From Flammeovirgaceae bacterium UBA1842 (GTDB lineage Bacteria > Bacteroidota > Bacteroidia > Cytophagales > Cyclobacteriaceae): a DNA stretch of 64,000 bases. The stretch lies in contig DDIU01000015.1 of assembly GCA_002338655.1 (NCBI GenBank), forward strand, positions 248,001 to 312,000. Reading direction: 5' to 3'. Positions 53,351-63,345 of this stretch are shown here, piece after piece; position 1 is the first letter of the stretch, and every line of letters begins with the position of its first letter. The translations under genes were made by a program, and so were the position numbers. The notes under the pieces were generated by a model that made no database searches, was not told where the DNA came from, and worked only from the letters and a program-made list of their open reading frames with translations.

Positions 53351-55852
53351 TTACAATATAAACTGGAAGCTAAATTTAACTCCAAATTTACTAACATCTG
53401 GCTTATTCAAGTAGGTCAATCTATGGATAAAATCAACCCTAAGTACCTTGAAGATATTTTCTACTCCATAACCCACTTCCATATAGGGAGTATTTGAAAA
53501 TCCTCCAATGGAGGTAACAGGATTTCCATTATTATCAAAATCAGGGATAATAGCCAAATTTCTATCATCTAGGTGCCCCCAAATTATATTGCCTGATGCC
53601 ACTAGCCGCCATTTTAGTTTTCTCATCAATGGGATTCTATTCAAAATGAACCCTTCAAAAAAGTGATTGTATTTTAAAAACACATAACTGTCACTGGCGA
53701 ATTCCGAATAATTCATGAGATTAAAAGCTGCCGTAGTATAGAAAGTAGATTCGTTACCTACATGTGCTTTTAACAATGGATAGGGCAATGTTTCAAAGAT
53801 ATATTCACCAGTAATGTCAAAATTAGAAGTACCCAAAAGGCCCATTCCGAGTCGTTTACGAATATTAAGGCCTACTTTATTATATTCAAAATCGCTACCG
53901 GCAATACCTTTAATTCCCCTGGTATATCTGACCGTAAAAATAGGCCACTTTTGTGTGCCAAGGCTTACCCTGTCGTTGTCATTCTGTACAAACAGTTCGT
54001 CTTTTGCAAAACGTGACTCTATTGTCACTTCTGCTGTTTCAAAACTACTGGCAATCGGGGAATCAGAGCGACCGGGCACAGTATAATAAGCAAAATTGTA
54101 AAGGGGTTCAAATGTTCTGTAATTAAAAATTAGTCGTTGGGTGTAGCCCCGAAACAATTCACGCTGGGTTGTCAATTTAGCCTGATTATAATAATAAGGC
54201 CTTATTTGATTGCCAAATCTTGTTGCTGCCAGAAACACGCTGTTTCCAATAAGATCATCGGCTGCAAGCCCCACTTGATCTAAATCCCGTGTATATTCAG
54301 CCCTTACTGTTGTCCATCGCTTTCGGGATAAAATATGCTCCGCAAAGCCGCTGTATTTGAATTCATCATCAAGTGTGCCATAAGCTGCCCTACCTCCGAA
54401 TATCCAGCTATTGCTAAAATCAATATTGGTTTTAAAACCTATTTGAAAGCGATGGCCCTCAACTGAGTTATTTGAATAAATTGACAAATAGGGGCCTACA
54501 TCAAGCTTGCCGAATTTTTTGTAACCGTTGATCGCAATTTTTAATATTTCAGTATATGTTTTTACCACGGGAATATTCCTCAGGGTGTCAATCATCCGAT
54601 ACACATTCATTTCAGCCGGGGTCAGAGGCTCATGCCGATTATTTATCCAATAATCATCGGTATTGTTCATTTTAAAATCCTCAGCAACTACAATGGGGTG
54701 TGCGTAAAAACGGGGATCCTGCGGCTGGTTAACAACCACATTCTTATTGGAAGTGTAGAATTTAGCCAATACCCCGGCCATATTGTCTGTAACTTCACCA
54801 ATATCTATGAGTATCCTGCTTTTATTTGGTATCCATGGCCCTGCTGTGGTTGGTTTCAGCTCCTGCTGAATTTTAATTTTTTCGATGTAGTTTAAGTTGG
54901 CGGTCTCACTTATGGTGGCATCAATCTGCTTTAATGCATAGCCCTCCTTTGTAATCCACATAGTACCCTTAAACGCCAAATCCTGATCGCGTTTAGGGAA
55001 AAAATCAAGCCGGTAACTAAAGAAACCATCAATCATGGCACTGTCCGTTAAGTCATATTCATAATATAACTTCCATCCATCGGCTATTGGTGAAACAAAG
55101 TCTTTGCTCACAATATTGAGCCAATTGTTATAGAAATTGTATTCCTGAAATGACGAGCCAATAAACTGAGACACCAATGATCCGTCTTCAACGCCAACCC
55201 CGGTAATTTTGGACTTCACAATTTTTTCGTGTTGTAATTTGGGGTTTTGTCTGTAGTAGTATTCAGACATGGTCTCTGAGATAAACACCGGTAGAATGGG
55301 CTTTCCGTCCTCACCTGCCATTCGGTCTATGCTGTCAAGCACCTGAGTGATTTTCTTTACAAACTTCCTTTTCCTGAACTTATCGGTGATATTATCAACG
55401 TCTACCTCAATTTTAGTATAGGTATCATATTGATACGCGTCTAAACTTCTTTTGTCATTCTTGTTTTTGTTTTCAACTACATTCCGCAAGATAGGGTAAG
55501 CCGGATTTTCGCCAGCATGAAAAACAATCTCTTGAAGTCTGACTACATCTTCAGCTAACTGAAAGTCAATCACCTGAGATAATCCATTTTTTACGGGTTT
55601 GGTTCTTACACTATAGCCAATATAGGAGCATTGAATGGAATCGACATGAAGCCCTGTCTGAACCTTATAATACCCTTCAAAATCTGTAGTAGTGCCTGTT
55701 GATGAGTTTTTAAAAATAACGTTGGCAAAAGGAATAGGGTCACCGCTTGCCGCATCAGTTACACGTCCAGTAACTATTGTTTTTTGGGCTAATCCGGATA
55801 ATGAAAGTAAAACAAGTAATACTATTATAAATCTCTCCTGCACTAACGTCAA
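53351..55852 (-). CDS. DUF5686 outer-membrane protein with CarboxypepD_reg-like domain
   Basis: 833 residues. Signal peptide up to about SGLAQ (23), then a carboxypeptidase-regulatory-like plug domain (VTGRVTDAASGDPIPFANVI), a DUF5686 middle part (NIVSKDFVSPIADGWKLYYE) and a long C-terminal barrel ending GVKFSFQFIL. The family is widespread in Bacteroidota and resembles TonB-dependent receptors without being one; function unknown. Start is TTG at 55852 or GTG at 55843; the latter gives a cleaner signal peptide. Confidence 0.85.
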   Translation of the reverse strand: MTLVQERFIIVLLVLLSLSGLAQKTIVTGRVTDAASGDPIPFANVIFKNSSTGTTTDFEGYYKVQTGLHVDSIQCSYIGYSVRTKPVKNGLSQVIDFQLAEDVVRLQEIVFHAGENPAYPILRNVVENKNKNDKRSLDAYQYDTYTKIEVDVDNITDKFRKRKFVKKITQVLDSIDRMAGEDGKPILPVFISETMSEYYYRQNPKLQHEKIVKSKITGVGVEDGSLVSQFIGSSFQEYNFYNNWLNIVSKDFVSPIADGWKLYYEYDLTDSAMIDGFFSYRLDFFPKRDQDLAFKGTMWITKEGYALKQIDATISETANLNYIEKIKIQQELKPTTAGPWIPNKSRILIDIGEVTDNMAGVLAKFYTSNKNVVVNQPQDPRFYAHPIVVAEDFKMNNTDDYWINNRHEPLTPAEMNVYRMIDTLRNIPVVKTYTEILKIAINGYKKFGKLDVGPYLSIYSNNSVEGHRFQIGFKTNIDFSNSWIFGGRAAYGTLDDEFKYSGFAEHILSRKRWTTVRAEYTRDLDQVGLAADDLIGNSVFLAATRFGNQIRPYYYNQAKLTTQRELFRGYTQRLIFNYRTFEPLYNFAYYTVPGRSDSPIASSFETAEVTIESRFAKDELFVQNDNDRVSLGTQKWPIFTVRYTRGIKGIAGSDFEYNKVGLNIRKRLGMGLLGTSNFDITGEYIFETLPYPLLKAHVGNESTFYTTAAFNLMNYSEFASDSYVFLKYNHFFEGFILNRIPLMRKLKWRLVASGNIIWGHLDDRNLAIIPDFDNNGNPVTSIGGFSNTPYMEVGYGVENIFKVLRVDFIHRLTYLNKPDVSKFGVKFSFQFIL

Positions 55853-55944
55853 CGATAAATTTTAAAAACAACAAAGTAAGTCAATAGAAGCTTAATACAT
55901 ATTACTCAAGCTCAATTTTTTACTAAATTAATTATAACGAAAAA

Positions 55945-58719
55945 TTAAAAATCAAGTTCTATTGTATCGCCAACATTATAGCCACCTTGTCCATTTTTAC
56001 CTTTAGTATTATCTTCTTTTTTCGTTTCTTCTTTAGGGTTCTCCACTACTGTTTTTTCTTCTATAACCTCTTTCTCAGGGGTTACAACGGCCTTTTCTGT
56101 TTTTATTTCATCGGCAACCTTAGTTTTTTCCTCAACATCAGCCTCTTCCGGTTCAATTTCCACTGATTCCGGTTTTGGAGTTGATTTAATCTGCGTATTC
56201 TCTTCTTTAACTGACTCCGTTTTTAATAGGTTAACCTTTTTGACATTATGACTACTCAACCTATTTCCTAGTGCTTTCCATCCTTTGACATCAATCAGTT
56301 CTTCCAACTGTAGCTCATCTACCTCTTTGTCTTTGCTTTTCCCTCTTGTATATTCCACCGCTATGGTCGCCTTATCTTCAGTAGTGGCTAAAATCAGTTT
56401 TGATCCACTAGCCTCACTTATAAAGCCAAATTTCTTATCCAATGTAGTTGTTTCAACCAAAAATCGTTTTACAAGGTAATGTTTGCTCTCACCGTCATAA
56501 TGCACAGCAGATATGGCTTTCACTGGATTGAACCTTTCAATAAGCAATATTTTTTCAGCTTCATAACGGTTGGTCAGTTCATAAGAGGTTAACTCATAAC
56601 TGCCTTCCTTATAAATGATCAAAATATTATCATCGCCATTAAACTTGCCAATATGCTTGCCCCTTCCATCTTTATTCAATCTGCCTATGGACTCATCATA
56701 CCAAATATCCAAACCGCTCAAGGTAGATAGCCCTTCTGCTTTAAGCTCGATTTTTCGTACTGGGTATTTGGTGAGAATGTTACCTCCTGCTCCCCTGCCT
56801 TTTATGTCCAATTCCGCAAAATCAAAATCAAATATTTTGTTTCTTGCCTTGGATCCAGAAGTGAGTTTCACGGTCACTAATTCTGCCTCACCATTAGGGT
56901 TGGCGGTCAAATAAAGCACTTTTGAACCTTTTGCACCTTTGGTGAGATCATATTCCTTATCTCTGGTAATGGCGGTCACGTTAAATCGTTTTGACATAGA
57001 CCTACCAGTCTTTCCGTCAAGGTAAATCAGATTATACGTCATTCGGTCATCCCCTTTTTTCCAAACGCCAACATAAAGGATGTCTTTTCCCATAAAGGTT
57101 TTCTCGGAGATTCGTGACACCATCATTTTACCATCACTTCTTAAAGCAATGATATCATCCAGGTCAGAACATTCCGTTACAAACTCATCTTTACGCAATC
57201 CATAGCCTACAAATCCATCTTTACGATTAACGTAGAGTTTTTGATTATTGGCTGCAACTACTGTTGTATCAATAGAATCAAATGATTTGATCTCTGTTTT
57301 CCGCTCACGGCCCTTGCCATATTTTTCAAGCAAATTTGAATAGTAAGCAATGGAGTAATCAGTGATATTCTCCAAATGATGCAATACCTCCTTCAGCTCC
57401 TCTTCAAGTCTCTTCAATAACTCATCCGCTTTGAAAGCATCGAATCTGGAGATCCTTTTAATTTTTATTTCAGTAAGCTTAACAATATCCTCCTCTGTGA
57501 TTTCCCTATAAAATTCGGGTTTATAAGGATCAAGGCCTTTATCAATGGTGGTTATTACAGCTTCCCAAGTCTCACATTCTTCAATATCCCGGTATATCCT
57601 GTTTTCAATAAATATGCGTTCAAGCGAGGAAAACAGGATTTTTTCCATGAGCTCATTTTTCCTGATTTCAAGCTCTTGCGTAAGTAGGCTCACGGTTTGA
57701 GCAGTATTGATTTCCAAGATTTCACTCACCTGAAGAAACCTCGGTTTATCATCGATAATCACACAGGCATTGGGTGATATGGAAACTTCACATTCCGTGA
57801 AAGCATAGAGTGCATCAATGGTAATGTCGGGTGATTGGCCAGGTGCTAAATCTATTACTATTTCAACGTCTTTAGCGGTATTATCCACTACACGCTTAAT
57901 TTTTATTTTGCCCTTATCATTGGCCCTAATTATTGATTCTATTAAGCCGGTAGTGGTGGTTCCGAAAGGGATATCACGGATAACGAGGGATTTCTTATCA
58001 TGCTCCTCAATTTTAGCCCTGACTTTTACTTTACCACCACGCAAGCCTTGATTGTATTCGGAGAAATCGGCCATACCCCCCGTTATGAAATCGGGATATA
58101 TTTTTACTTTCTTACCTTTTAAAATATCGATACTGGCCTTAATCAGCTCACAGAAATTGTGCGGCAGTATTTTGGTTGATAAGCCTACGGCTATGCCTTC
58201 TACTCCTTGTGCCAACAACAATGGGAATTTCACTGGCAGAGTTATGGGTTCACGTTTTCTACCATCGTATGAAAGCTGCCAATCGGTAGTTTGTGGATTA
58301 TATAAAATCTCCAATGCAAACTTGGAAGGCCTAGCTTCTATGTATCTGGGTGCCGCTGCACTATCTCCTGTCCTCACATCGCCCCAGTTACCCTGAGTGT
58401 CAATAAGCAGGTCTTTCTGACCTATATTGACCATGGCATCAGCAATGGACGCATCCCCATGCGGATGATATTGCATGGTTTGACCGATGATATTAGCTAC
58501 TTTATTGTACCTCCCATCATCCATCTCCTTTAAAGCATGCATGATCCTACGTTGTACGGGTTTAAACCCATCACCAATAGCAGGTACGGCACGTTCTAAT
58601 ATTACATAGGAAGCATACTCCATAAACCAGTTTTCGTACATTCCTGCAACTGGTATTACCTCATGGGTTAAGTCCTTATTTGTTGATTTTTCGTTCTCCA
58701 GATTATTTTCTTCAGTCAT
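55945..58719 (-). CDS. parC: DNA topoisomerase IV subunit A (GyrA/ParC family)
   Basis: 924 residues. Breakage-reunion domain with catalytic Tyr126 (AAAPRYIEARPS) and the quinolone region HPHGDASIADAM at 85-96, where the Ser of GyrA/ParC that contacts quinolones is Ala90. A beta-propeller C-terminal domain follows to about 825, then a roughly 90-residue Glu/Lys/Val-rich tail ending in GDTIELDF. With the parE product, encoded 13 bp upstream, it decatenates chromosomes using ATP. Assigned to topo IV rather than gyrase by pairing with parE and the C-terminal domain type. Confidence 0.9.
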   Translation of the reverse strand: MTEENNLENEKSTNKDLTHEVIPVAGMYENWFMEYASYVILERAVPAIGDGFKPVQRRIMHALKEMDDGRYNKVANIIGQTMQYHPHGDASIADAMVNIGQKDLLIDTQGNWGDVRTGDSAAAPRYIEARPSKFALEILYNPQTTDWQLSYDGRKREPITLPVKFPLLLAQGVEGIAVGLSTKILPHNFCELIKASIDILKGKKVKIYPDFITGGMADFSEYNQGLRGGKVKVRAKIEEHDKKSLVIRDIPFGTTTTGLIESIIRANDKGKIKIKRVVDNTAKDVEIVIDLAPGQSPDITIDALYAFTECEVSISPNACVIIDDKPRFLQVSEILEINTAQTVSLLTQELEIRKNELMEKILFSSLERIFIENRIYRDIEECETWEAVITTIDKGLDPYKPEFYREITEEDIVKLTEIKIKRISRFDAFKADELLKRLEEELKEVLHHLENITDYSIAYYSNLLEKYGKGRERKTEIKSFDSIDTTVVAANNQKLYVNRKDGFVGYGLRKDEFVTECSDLDDIIALRSDGKMMVSRISEKTFMGKDILYVGVWKKGDDRMTYNLIYLDGKTGRSMSKRFNVTAITRDKEYDLTKGAKGSKVLYLTANPNGEAELVTVKLTSGSKARNKIFDFDFAELDIKGRGAGGNILTKYPVRKIELKAEGLSTLSGLDIWYDESIGRLNKDGRGKHIGKFNGDDNILIIYKEGSYELTSYELTNRYEAEKILLIERFNPVKAISAVHYDGESKHYLVKRFLVETTTLDKKFGFISEASGSKLILATTEDKATIAVEYTRGKSKDKEVDELQLEELIDVKGWKALGNRLSSHNVKKVNLLKTESVKEENTQIKSTPKPESVEIEPEEADVEEKTKVADEIKTEKAVVTPEKEVIEEKTVVENPKEETKKEDNTKGKNGQGGYNVGDTIELDF

Positions 58720-58732
58720 CTATTTTATAATA

Positions 58733-60592
58733 CTAAACGTTCTCCTCTACCACATCCTTCTCAATGCGTAATCGCTCAACGATAAATTCTTGTCTATCAG
58801 GTGTGTTTTTCCCCATATAAAAGGAAAGTAAATTATTTATCGAAGTCTCCTTGTTTAAAATAATGGGATCCAGCCTGATATCTTCGCCAATAAAATTGCC
58901 AAATTCTTCTGGAGAGATCTCGCCAAGTCCCTTAAATCGGGTAATCTCAGGTTTGTTGCCCAACTTCTCTACTGCGGAACGTTTCTCTTCTTCGGAGTAA
59001 CAGTAAATGGTTTCTTTCTTATTTCGTACCCTAAACAAAGGTGTATCCAGAATAAATACATGGCCTTGTTTCACTAAGTCGGGGAAAAATTGCAAGAAAA
59101 ATGTGAGCAGCAACAGCCTAATGTGCATTCCATCTACATCGGCATCCGTGGCAATAATTATTTTTCTATAGCGTAACCCTTCAATACCATCTTCAATATT
59201 TAAGGCATGTTGCAAAAGGTTAAACTCTTCATTTTCGTAAACGACTTTTTTAGTCAGGTTAAAGCAATTCAACGGCTTACCCCTTAAGCTGAAAACAGCC
59301 TGGGTCTGCACATCACGTGATTTGGTAATAGATCCACTCGCTGAATCTCCCTCAGTGATAAAGATCATGGTGTCATCTGTTCTGTCACCTTTTTTGTCAT
59401 CATAGTGCAAACGGCAATCACGAAGCTTTTTATTGTGCAGGTTGGCTTTTTTCGCCCGCTCATTGGCCAGTTTCTTTATGCCCGCAATTTCCTTTCTCTC
59501 ACGTTCTGATTGTAGAATCCGTTTAAGTAAGGCATCTGCTGCCGCATTGTCCCTATGTAGGTAATTATCAAGCTCGGTTTTTACAAAGTCATTGATAAAA
59601 GTCCGCATTGTTGGCCCATCTGGGCCCACATTTTGGGAACCTAGCTTTGTCTTGGTTTGTGATTCAAATACTGGTTCTTGAACCCTTACGGAAATAGCGG
59701 CCACCACACTAGCACGCACATCTGCCGCGTCAAAGTCTTTTTTATAGAAATCCCTTACCGTCCTTACTAGCGCTTCTCGGAATGCCGCCAAGTGCGTACC
59801 CCCTTGCGTAGTGTATTGACCATTGACAAATGAATAGTATTCCTCACCATACTGATTGCAATGCGACATGGCCATTTCAATGTCATTGCCTTTCAAATGG
59901 ATGATTGGATATCGAAGACTTTCAATATCCGTTTTCCTTTCCAATAAATCCCTAAGACCATTTTCAGAATGGAATTTCTGGCCATTGAATACTATGGTAA
60001 GACCTGCGTTAAGAAATACATAATTCCAAATCAGGTCATTGAGATACTCAGGGATAAAATGAAAGTTTTTAAAAATTGTCTCATCTGGCTCAAACTGCAC
60101 CAACGTACCATTACGCCCGCTTGATTTGATAATTTTATCGTCATTGGAGATCACCCCTCTGGAGAATTCGGCTACCTTAGTTTCTCCATCCCTGAAGGAT
60201 TGTACCTTAAAATATTGTGACAAGGCATTTACGGCCTTTGTTCCTACCCCATTCAGTCCAACTGATTTTTGAAAAGCCCCCGAGTCATATTTTCCTCCTG
60301 TATTGATTTTCGACACACAATCCACCACCTTACCAAGGGGTATACCACGGCCATAATCCCGGATTTCAACACGATGATCGGTAATCTTCACCTCAATGGT
60401 TTTACCATGCCCCATCATGTGCTCATCAATACAGTTGTCAAGCACTTCTTTTACAAGTACATAGATACCATCATCCTGAGCCGAGCCGTCACCCAGTTTA
60501 CCAATGTACATCCCAGGCCTTAGCCTAATATGCTCCTTCCAATCCAGTGATCTGATACTATCCTCGGTATATGCTACTTGATCAACAGCCAT
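58733..60592 (-). CDS. parE: DNA topoisomerase IV subunit B (GyrB/ParE family)
   Basis: 619 residues. GHKL ATPase domain (VLDNCIDEHMMGHG, DYGRGIPLG, GLNGVGTKAVNAL), transducer domain, and TOPRIM domain with EGDSASGS, LRGKPLN and DADVDGMHIR. The ATP-driven clamp of topoisomerase IV. It is followed by parC after 13 bp, the common Bacteroidota arrangement. Confidence 0.93.
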   Translation of the reverse strand: MAVDQVAYTEDSIRSLDWKEHIRLRPGMYIGKLGDGSAQDDGIYVLVKEVLDNCIDEHMMGHGKTIEVKITDHRVEIRDYGRGIPLGKVVDCVSKINTGGKYDSGAFQKSVGLNGVGTKAVNALSQYFKVQSFRDGETKVAEFSRGVISNDDKIIKSSGRNGTLVQFEPDETIFKNFHFIPEYLNDLIWNYVFLNAGLTIVFNGQKFHSENGLRDLLERKTDIESLRYPIIHLKGNDIEMAMSHCNQYGEEYYSFVNGQYTTQGGTHLAAFREALVRTVRDFYKKDFDAADVRASVVAAISVRVQEPVFESQTKTKLGSQNVGPDGPTMRTFINDFVKTELDNYLHRDNAAADALLKRILQSERERKEIAGIKKLANERAKKANLHNKKLRDCRLHYDDKKGDRTDDTMIFITEGDSASGSITKSRDVQTQAVFSLRGKPLNCFNLTKKVVYENEEFNLLQHALNIEDGIEGLRYRKIIIATDADVDGMHIRLLLLTFFLQFFPDLVKQGHVFILDTPLFRVRNKKETIYCYSEEEKRSAVEKLGNKPEITRFKGLGEISPEEFGNFIGEDIRLDPIILNKETSINNLLSFYMGKNTPDRQEFIVERLRIEKDVVEENV

Positions 60593-60761
60593 ATTTTTGA
60601 TTTTGTTTACTTAGGTTAACGAGCGAAGAAACATGAAATTTTAGACTAATTCAAGCAATGATACTTATTGATTTACCAAAGATTATAACATCAAAAAAGA
60701 AATGGAAGACGTTAAGTATCAGATAATTAGCAAATTAATACCTCTTCAGTAAAACAAAGGT

Positions 60762-61199
60762 TTAAGCAGTATTTTTTAGTTTTAATAAGAATATAGGCAA
60801 AGCCAACACCCATAAGACAATAAAACCCAGCGCAATAAAAATTAAGTATCCAAGATAGGTGAAATCATACATCTCCCCTGAATTGTTGACCTGAACAAAG
60901 GACATTGAAATCATAAAAAAGAAATTCAAAACCACTGCAAAACTCATTAACCAACCGTAGACAAACTCAGCTATCTTATTCTCCCGATCCTTAAGCTTTC
61001 TGGCCACAATGTATAATGTGAAATTGGATAGGGTAATGATAACCAGCGATAAATAGAAAAACGATTCTCTCGAAATGTTACCGACATTATCTTGGATGTT
61101 AACGATTTGAGCTTCAGCAAAAGAAGCGTAGGTGTATAATAATACCGCCATTGTGATGAGTAGTGTTACGAACCAAAACGCTTTGATCAATTTATTCAT
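60762..61199 (-). CDS. Four-TM membrane protein, unknown function
   Basis: 145 residues with hydrophobic segments at about 5-24, 45-66, 80-102 and 113-140. No conserved motif recognised. It is divergent from the fatty-acid-hydroxylase-type gene with a 70-bp gap. Confidence 0.65.
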   Translation of the reverse strand: MNKLIKAFWFVTLLITMAVLLYTYASFAEAQIVNIQDNVGNISRESFFYLSLVIITLSNFTLYIVARKLKDRENKIAEFVYGWLMSFAVVLNFFFMISMSFVQVNNSGEMYDFTYLGYLIFIALGFIVLWVLALPIFLLKLKNTA

Positions 61200-61269
61200 A
61201 GTCTTTTTCGTTTGCGCGAAGTTATATTTTTATTGTTAATTTTAGGTCTTCTAATACGATAAGTCTTTT

Positions 61270-62490
61270 ATGAATTTAAGTCCGATAATATTATCCATTC
61301 CCATTTACTTTTTACTTATTGGCATTGAGCTTATTATCCAAAAAATAACAAAAAAAGAGCTTTATAGGCTTAATGATGCTGTAACGAATATTTCATGTGG
61401 TATCACCCAACAACTCTCGGGTATTTTTCTAAAAGTACTTGGCGTTGGGGCGTATGCCTTGGTGTATGAACATTTTGCCGTATTTGATATTCCAACCAAC
61501 TGGATGTCAATCGTAGCCTTATTTATTGGAGTGGATTTTTTCTATTATTGGGCACACAGAATGAGCCATGAAATCAATCTTTTTTGGGGCGGGCATGTGG
61601 TGCACCATCAAAGTGAGGACTATAATTTCTCCGTGGCCCTTCGTCAAGGATCTTTTCAAATAATATGGACTTTCTTCTTTTATTTCCCATTGGCAATAGC
61701 GGGATTTAACCCGATAGATTTTGTGTTTGTCTCTGCTTTGGTAACGGTATATCAATTTTGGATTCACACCGAGACAATTACTAAAATGGGCTGGTTTGAA
61801 AAAGTATTCAACACTCCCTCCCACCACCGGGTGCACCATGGACGAGATCCAAAATACATCGATAAAAACCATGCAGGTATGCTCATCATTTGGGACAAAA
61901 TGTTTGGTACTTTTCAAGAAGAAGAGGAAAAGCCAACTTATGGTATAACCAAACCCATCAATAGTTGGAACCCAGTTTGGGTAAACCTCGACCATTATAG
62001 TCAGATGGCCAAACAGATAAAGACCATTAAAGGCTTTAGCAATAAGATGAAATTCCTCTTTTACAAGCCGGGATGGTTGCCCCCAGAGTTGGGTGGGTAT
62101 CAGGCAGCCCCTGAAGTAGATAAATCAACCTATAAAAAGTTTGATACAAATGTCCCTACAAAGCTTAATTTGTATGTGCTATACCAATATGTTGTTGCGT
62201 TAGCAGGTACAGCTTTGTTTTTATTTAACTACACCAAATTAGATTTAATTTTTCAGGGTATTGTGGTACTGGGCATTGTATCCACTATTGTACTAGCTGG
62301 TTTATTGCTTGAAAACAAACCCTGGGCTCCAATGATGGAACGAATGCGGATTTTAACCATTAGTATTGCAGGAATGTTAGCGATTTATTTTTTAGGCTTA
62401 AGCCTATGGTTTTATTTAATTCCGGCAGCCTATTTTCTAATCTCCCAGACCGTACTTCCACAACCAAAAACCAGATTAGCCAACGCATGA
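61270..62490 (+). CDS. Fatty acid hydroxylase / sterol desaturase family membrane protein
   Basis: 406 residues, multiple TM helices. The di-iron His boxes are present: HRMSHE, HVVHHQSED and HRVHHGRDP, with an additional His near HTETITKMGW. This is an integral-membrane non-haem di-iron oxygenase acting on lipids or sterol-like substrates; the substrate is unknown. The C-terminal extension with three or four more TM helices is typical of the bacterial subgroup. It overlaps the next gene by 4 bp. Confidence 0.88.
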   Translation: MNLSPIILSIPIYFLLIGIELIIQKITKKELYRLNDAVTNISCGITQQLSGIFLKVLGVGAYALVYEHFAVFDIPTNWMSIVALFIGVDFFYYWAHRMSHEINLFWGGHVVHHQSEDYNFSVALRQGSFQIIWTFFFYFPLAIAGFNPIDFVFVSALVTVYQFWIHTETITKMGWFEKVFNTPSHHRVHHGRDPKYIDKNHAGMLIIWDKMFGTFQEEEEKPTYGITKPINSWNPVWVNLDHYSQMAKQIKTIKGFSNKMKFLFYKPGWLPPELGGYQAAPEVDKSTYKKFDTNVPTKLNLYVLYQYVVALAGTALFLFNYTKLDLIFQGIVVLGIVSTIVLAGLLLENKPWAPMMERMRILTISIAGMLAIYFLGLSLWFYLIPAAYFLISQTVLPQPKTRLANA

Positions 62491-62858
62491 GAACTATAAT
62501 TTCCTTAATCCTACTGATTACCTTTATGGTAGGCTGTGACAAAAAAACAATAGATCTTGACAATTTTGATGAAGTTGCGTGGCAGCAAGATAAAAATGGC
62601 TGTAACTCCGTCCGTATAAACATGGTTGATGCCTTGGAAGCTGATAAAGAGAAGTTAAAAGCCTTGAACCAAGATGAAATAATGGCTATTCTCGGAAAGC
62701 CAGATGCCAATGAACTTTATAAAAGGGGACAAAATTTTCTGATCTATTTCATTACGCCTAAAAATTGTGGTGGTGATGAACCTAAAGAGCATAAATACCT
62801 CAGCATCCGTTTCACTGCTATGGGTTTGGCCAAAGAAGTGTTGGTCTACACCGAATAA
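62487..62858 (+). CDS. Small lipoprotein, possibly BamE/SmpA-like fold
   Basis: 123 residues from the ATG at 62487, which overlaps the preceding stop (ATGA) and gives a lipoprotein signal with FMVGC at 13-17. The body contains LNQDEIMAILGKPDANEL and QNFLIYFITP, the helix-turn and strand pattern of small SmpA/BamE-type or BLIP-like domains. Function unknown; coupled to the fatty-acid-hydroxylase-type gene. Confidence 0.68.
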   Translation: MRTIISLILLITFMVGCDKKTIDLDNFDEVAWQQDKNGCNSVRINMVDALEADKEKLKALNQDEIMAILGKPDANELYKRGQNFLIYFITPKNCGGDEPKEHKYLSIRFTAMGLAKEVLVYTE

Positions 62859-62916
62859 ATTCTATTTACAATTCACTTTTTTTTCGTATCTTATTGGCTA
62901 AACCAAACATTAGCCT

Positions 62917-63345
62917 ATGAGCAGTATACAGTTTCATCCCAATGAGCTTCTTCTGATTTACAACGATCCGAACACTACCACAGGTAAACAAACCAGGGCC
63001 TACGCTAAATCTGTGTCCAACAATGTAAATGAAGTTGATCTAAGCAATGTAAAACTAACCACTACCCTTTGGAAGGAAATTGTGAATAAGTTAAAAGTAC
63101 ATCCAGAAGATATTATGAATAAAGAGAGCCAGGAATATAGGGAGAAAATTCAGGGCAACAATTTTACTATGGATGGATTGTTACAAGTACTGGCCCAATC
63201 CCCACAACTATTGAGAGCTCCTATTGCCATATATCACAACAATGCCGTATTCTGCCAAAAACCCACTGATATACTGAAATTGGAAGACCAAAGCAGAGGC
63301 AGCAATAAAGTACCTCCTCATCTGCGCAGGGATTATAACGACTGA
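62917..63345 (+). CDS. ArsC/Spx-like thioredoxin-fold protein without the catalytic Cys
   Basis: 142 residues. The fold pattern of arsenate-reductase/Spx proteins is visible: LLLIYNDPNTTTGKQTRAYA, TTLWKEIVNKL, and LLRAPIAIYHNNAVFCQKPT. The position of the catalytic Cys after the first strand (CxxS/CxxC type) is Thr in NTTTGKQT. It is therefore unlikely to reduce arsenate; a binding or regulatory role is more likely. It overlaps the convergent gene by 13 bp. Confidence 0.75.
   Translation: MSSIQFHPNELLLIYNDPNTTTGKQTRAYAKSVSNNVNEVDLSNVKLTTTLWKEIVNKLKVHPEDIMNKESQEYREKIQGNNFTMDGLLQVLAQSPQLLRAPIAIYHNNAVFCQKPTDILKLEDQSRGSNKVPPHLRRDYND

Noticed and set aside
61519..61995. 158-residue open frame antisense to the fatty-acid-hydroxylase gene
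   Set aside because: The opposite strand carries all His boxes of a known family; the antisense product shows no domain pattern.
62406..62486. Upstream start for the small lipoprotein
   Set aside because: It would destroy the lipoprotein signal and run inside the hydroxylase gene; the ATG at 62487 gives a clean lipobox and ATGA coupling.
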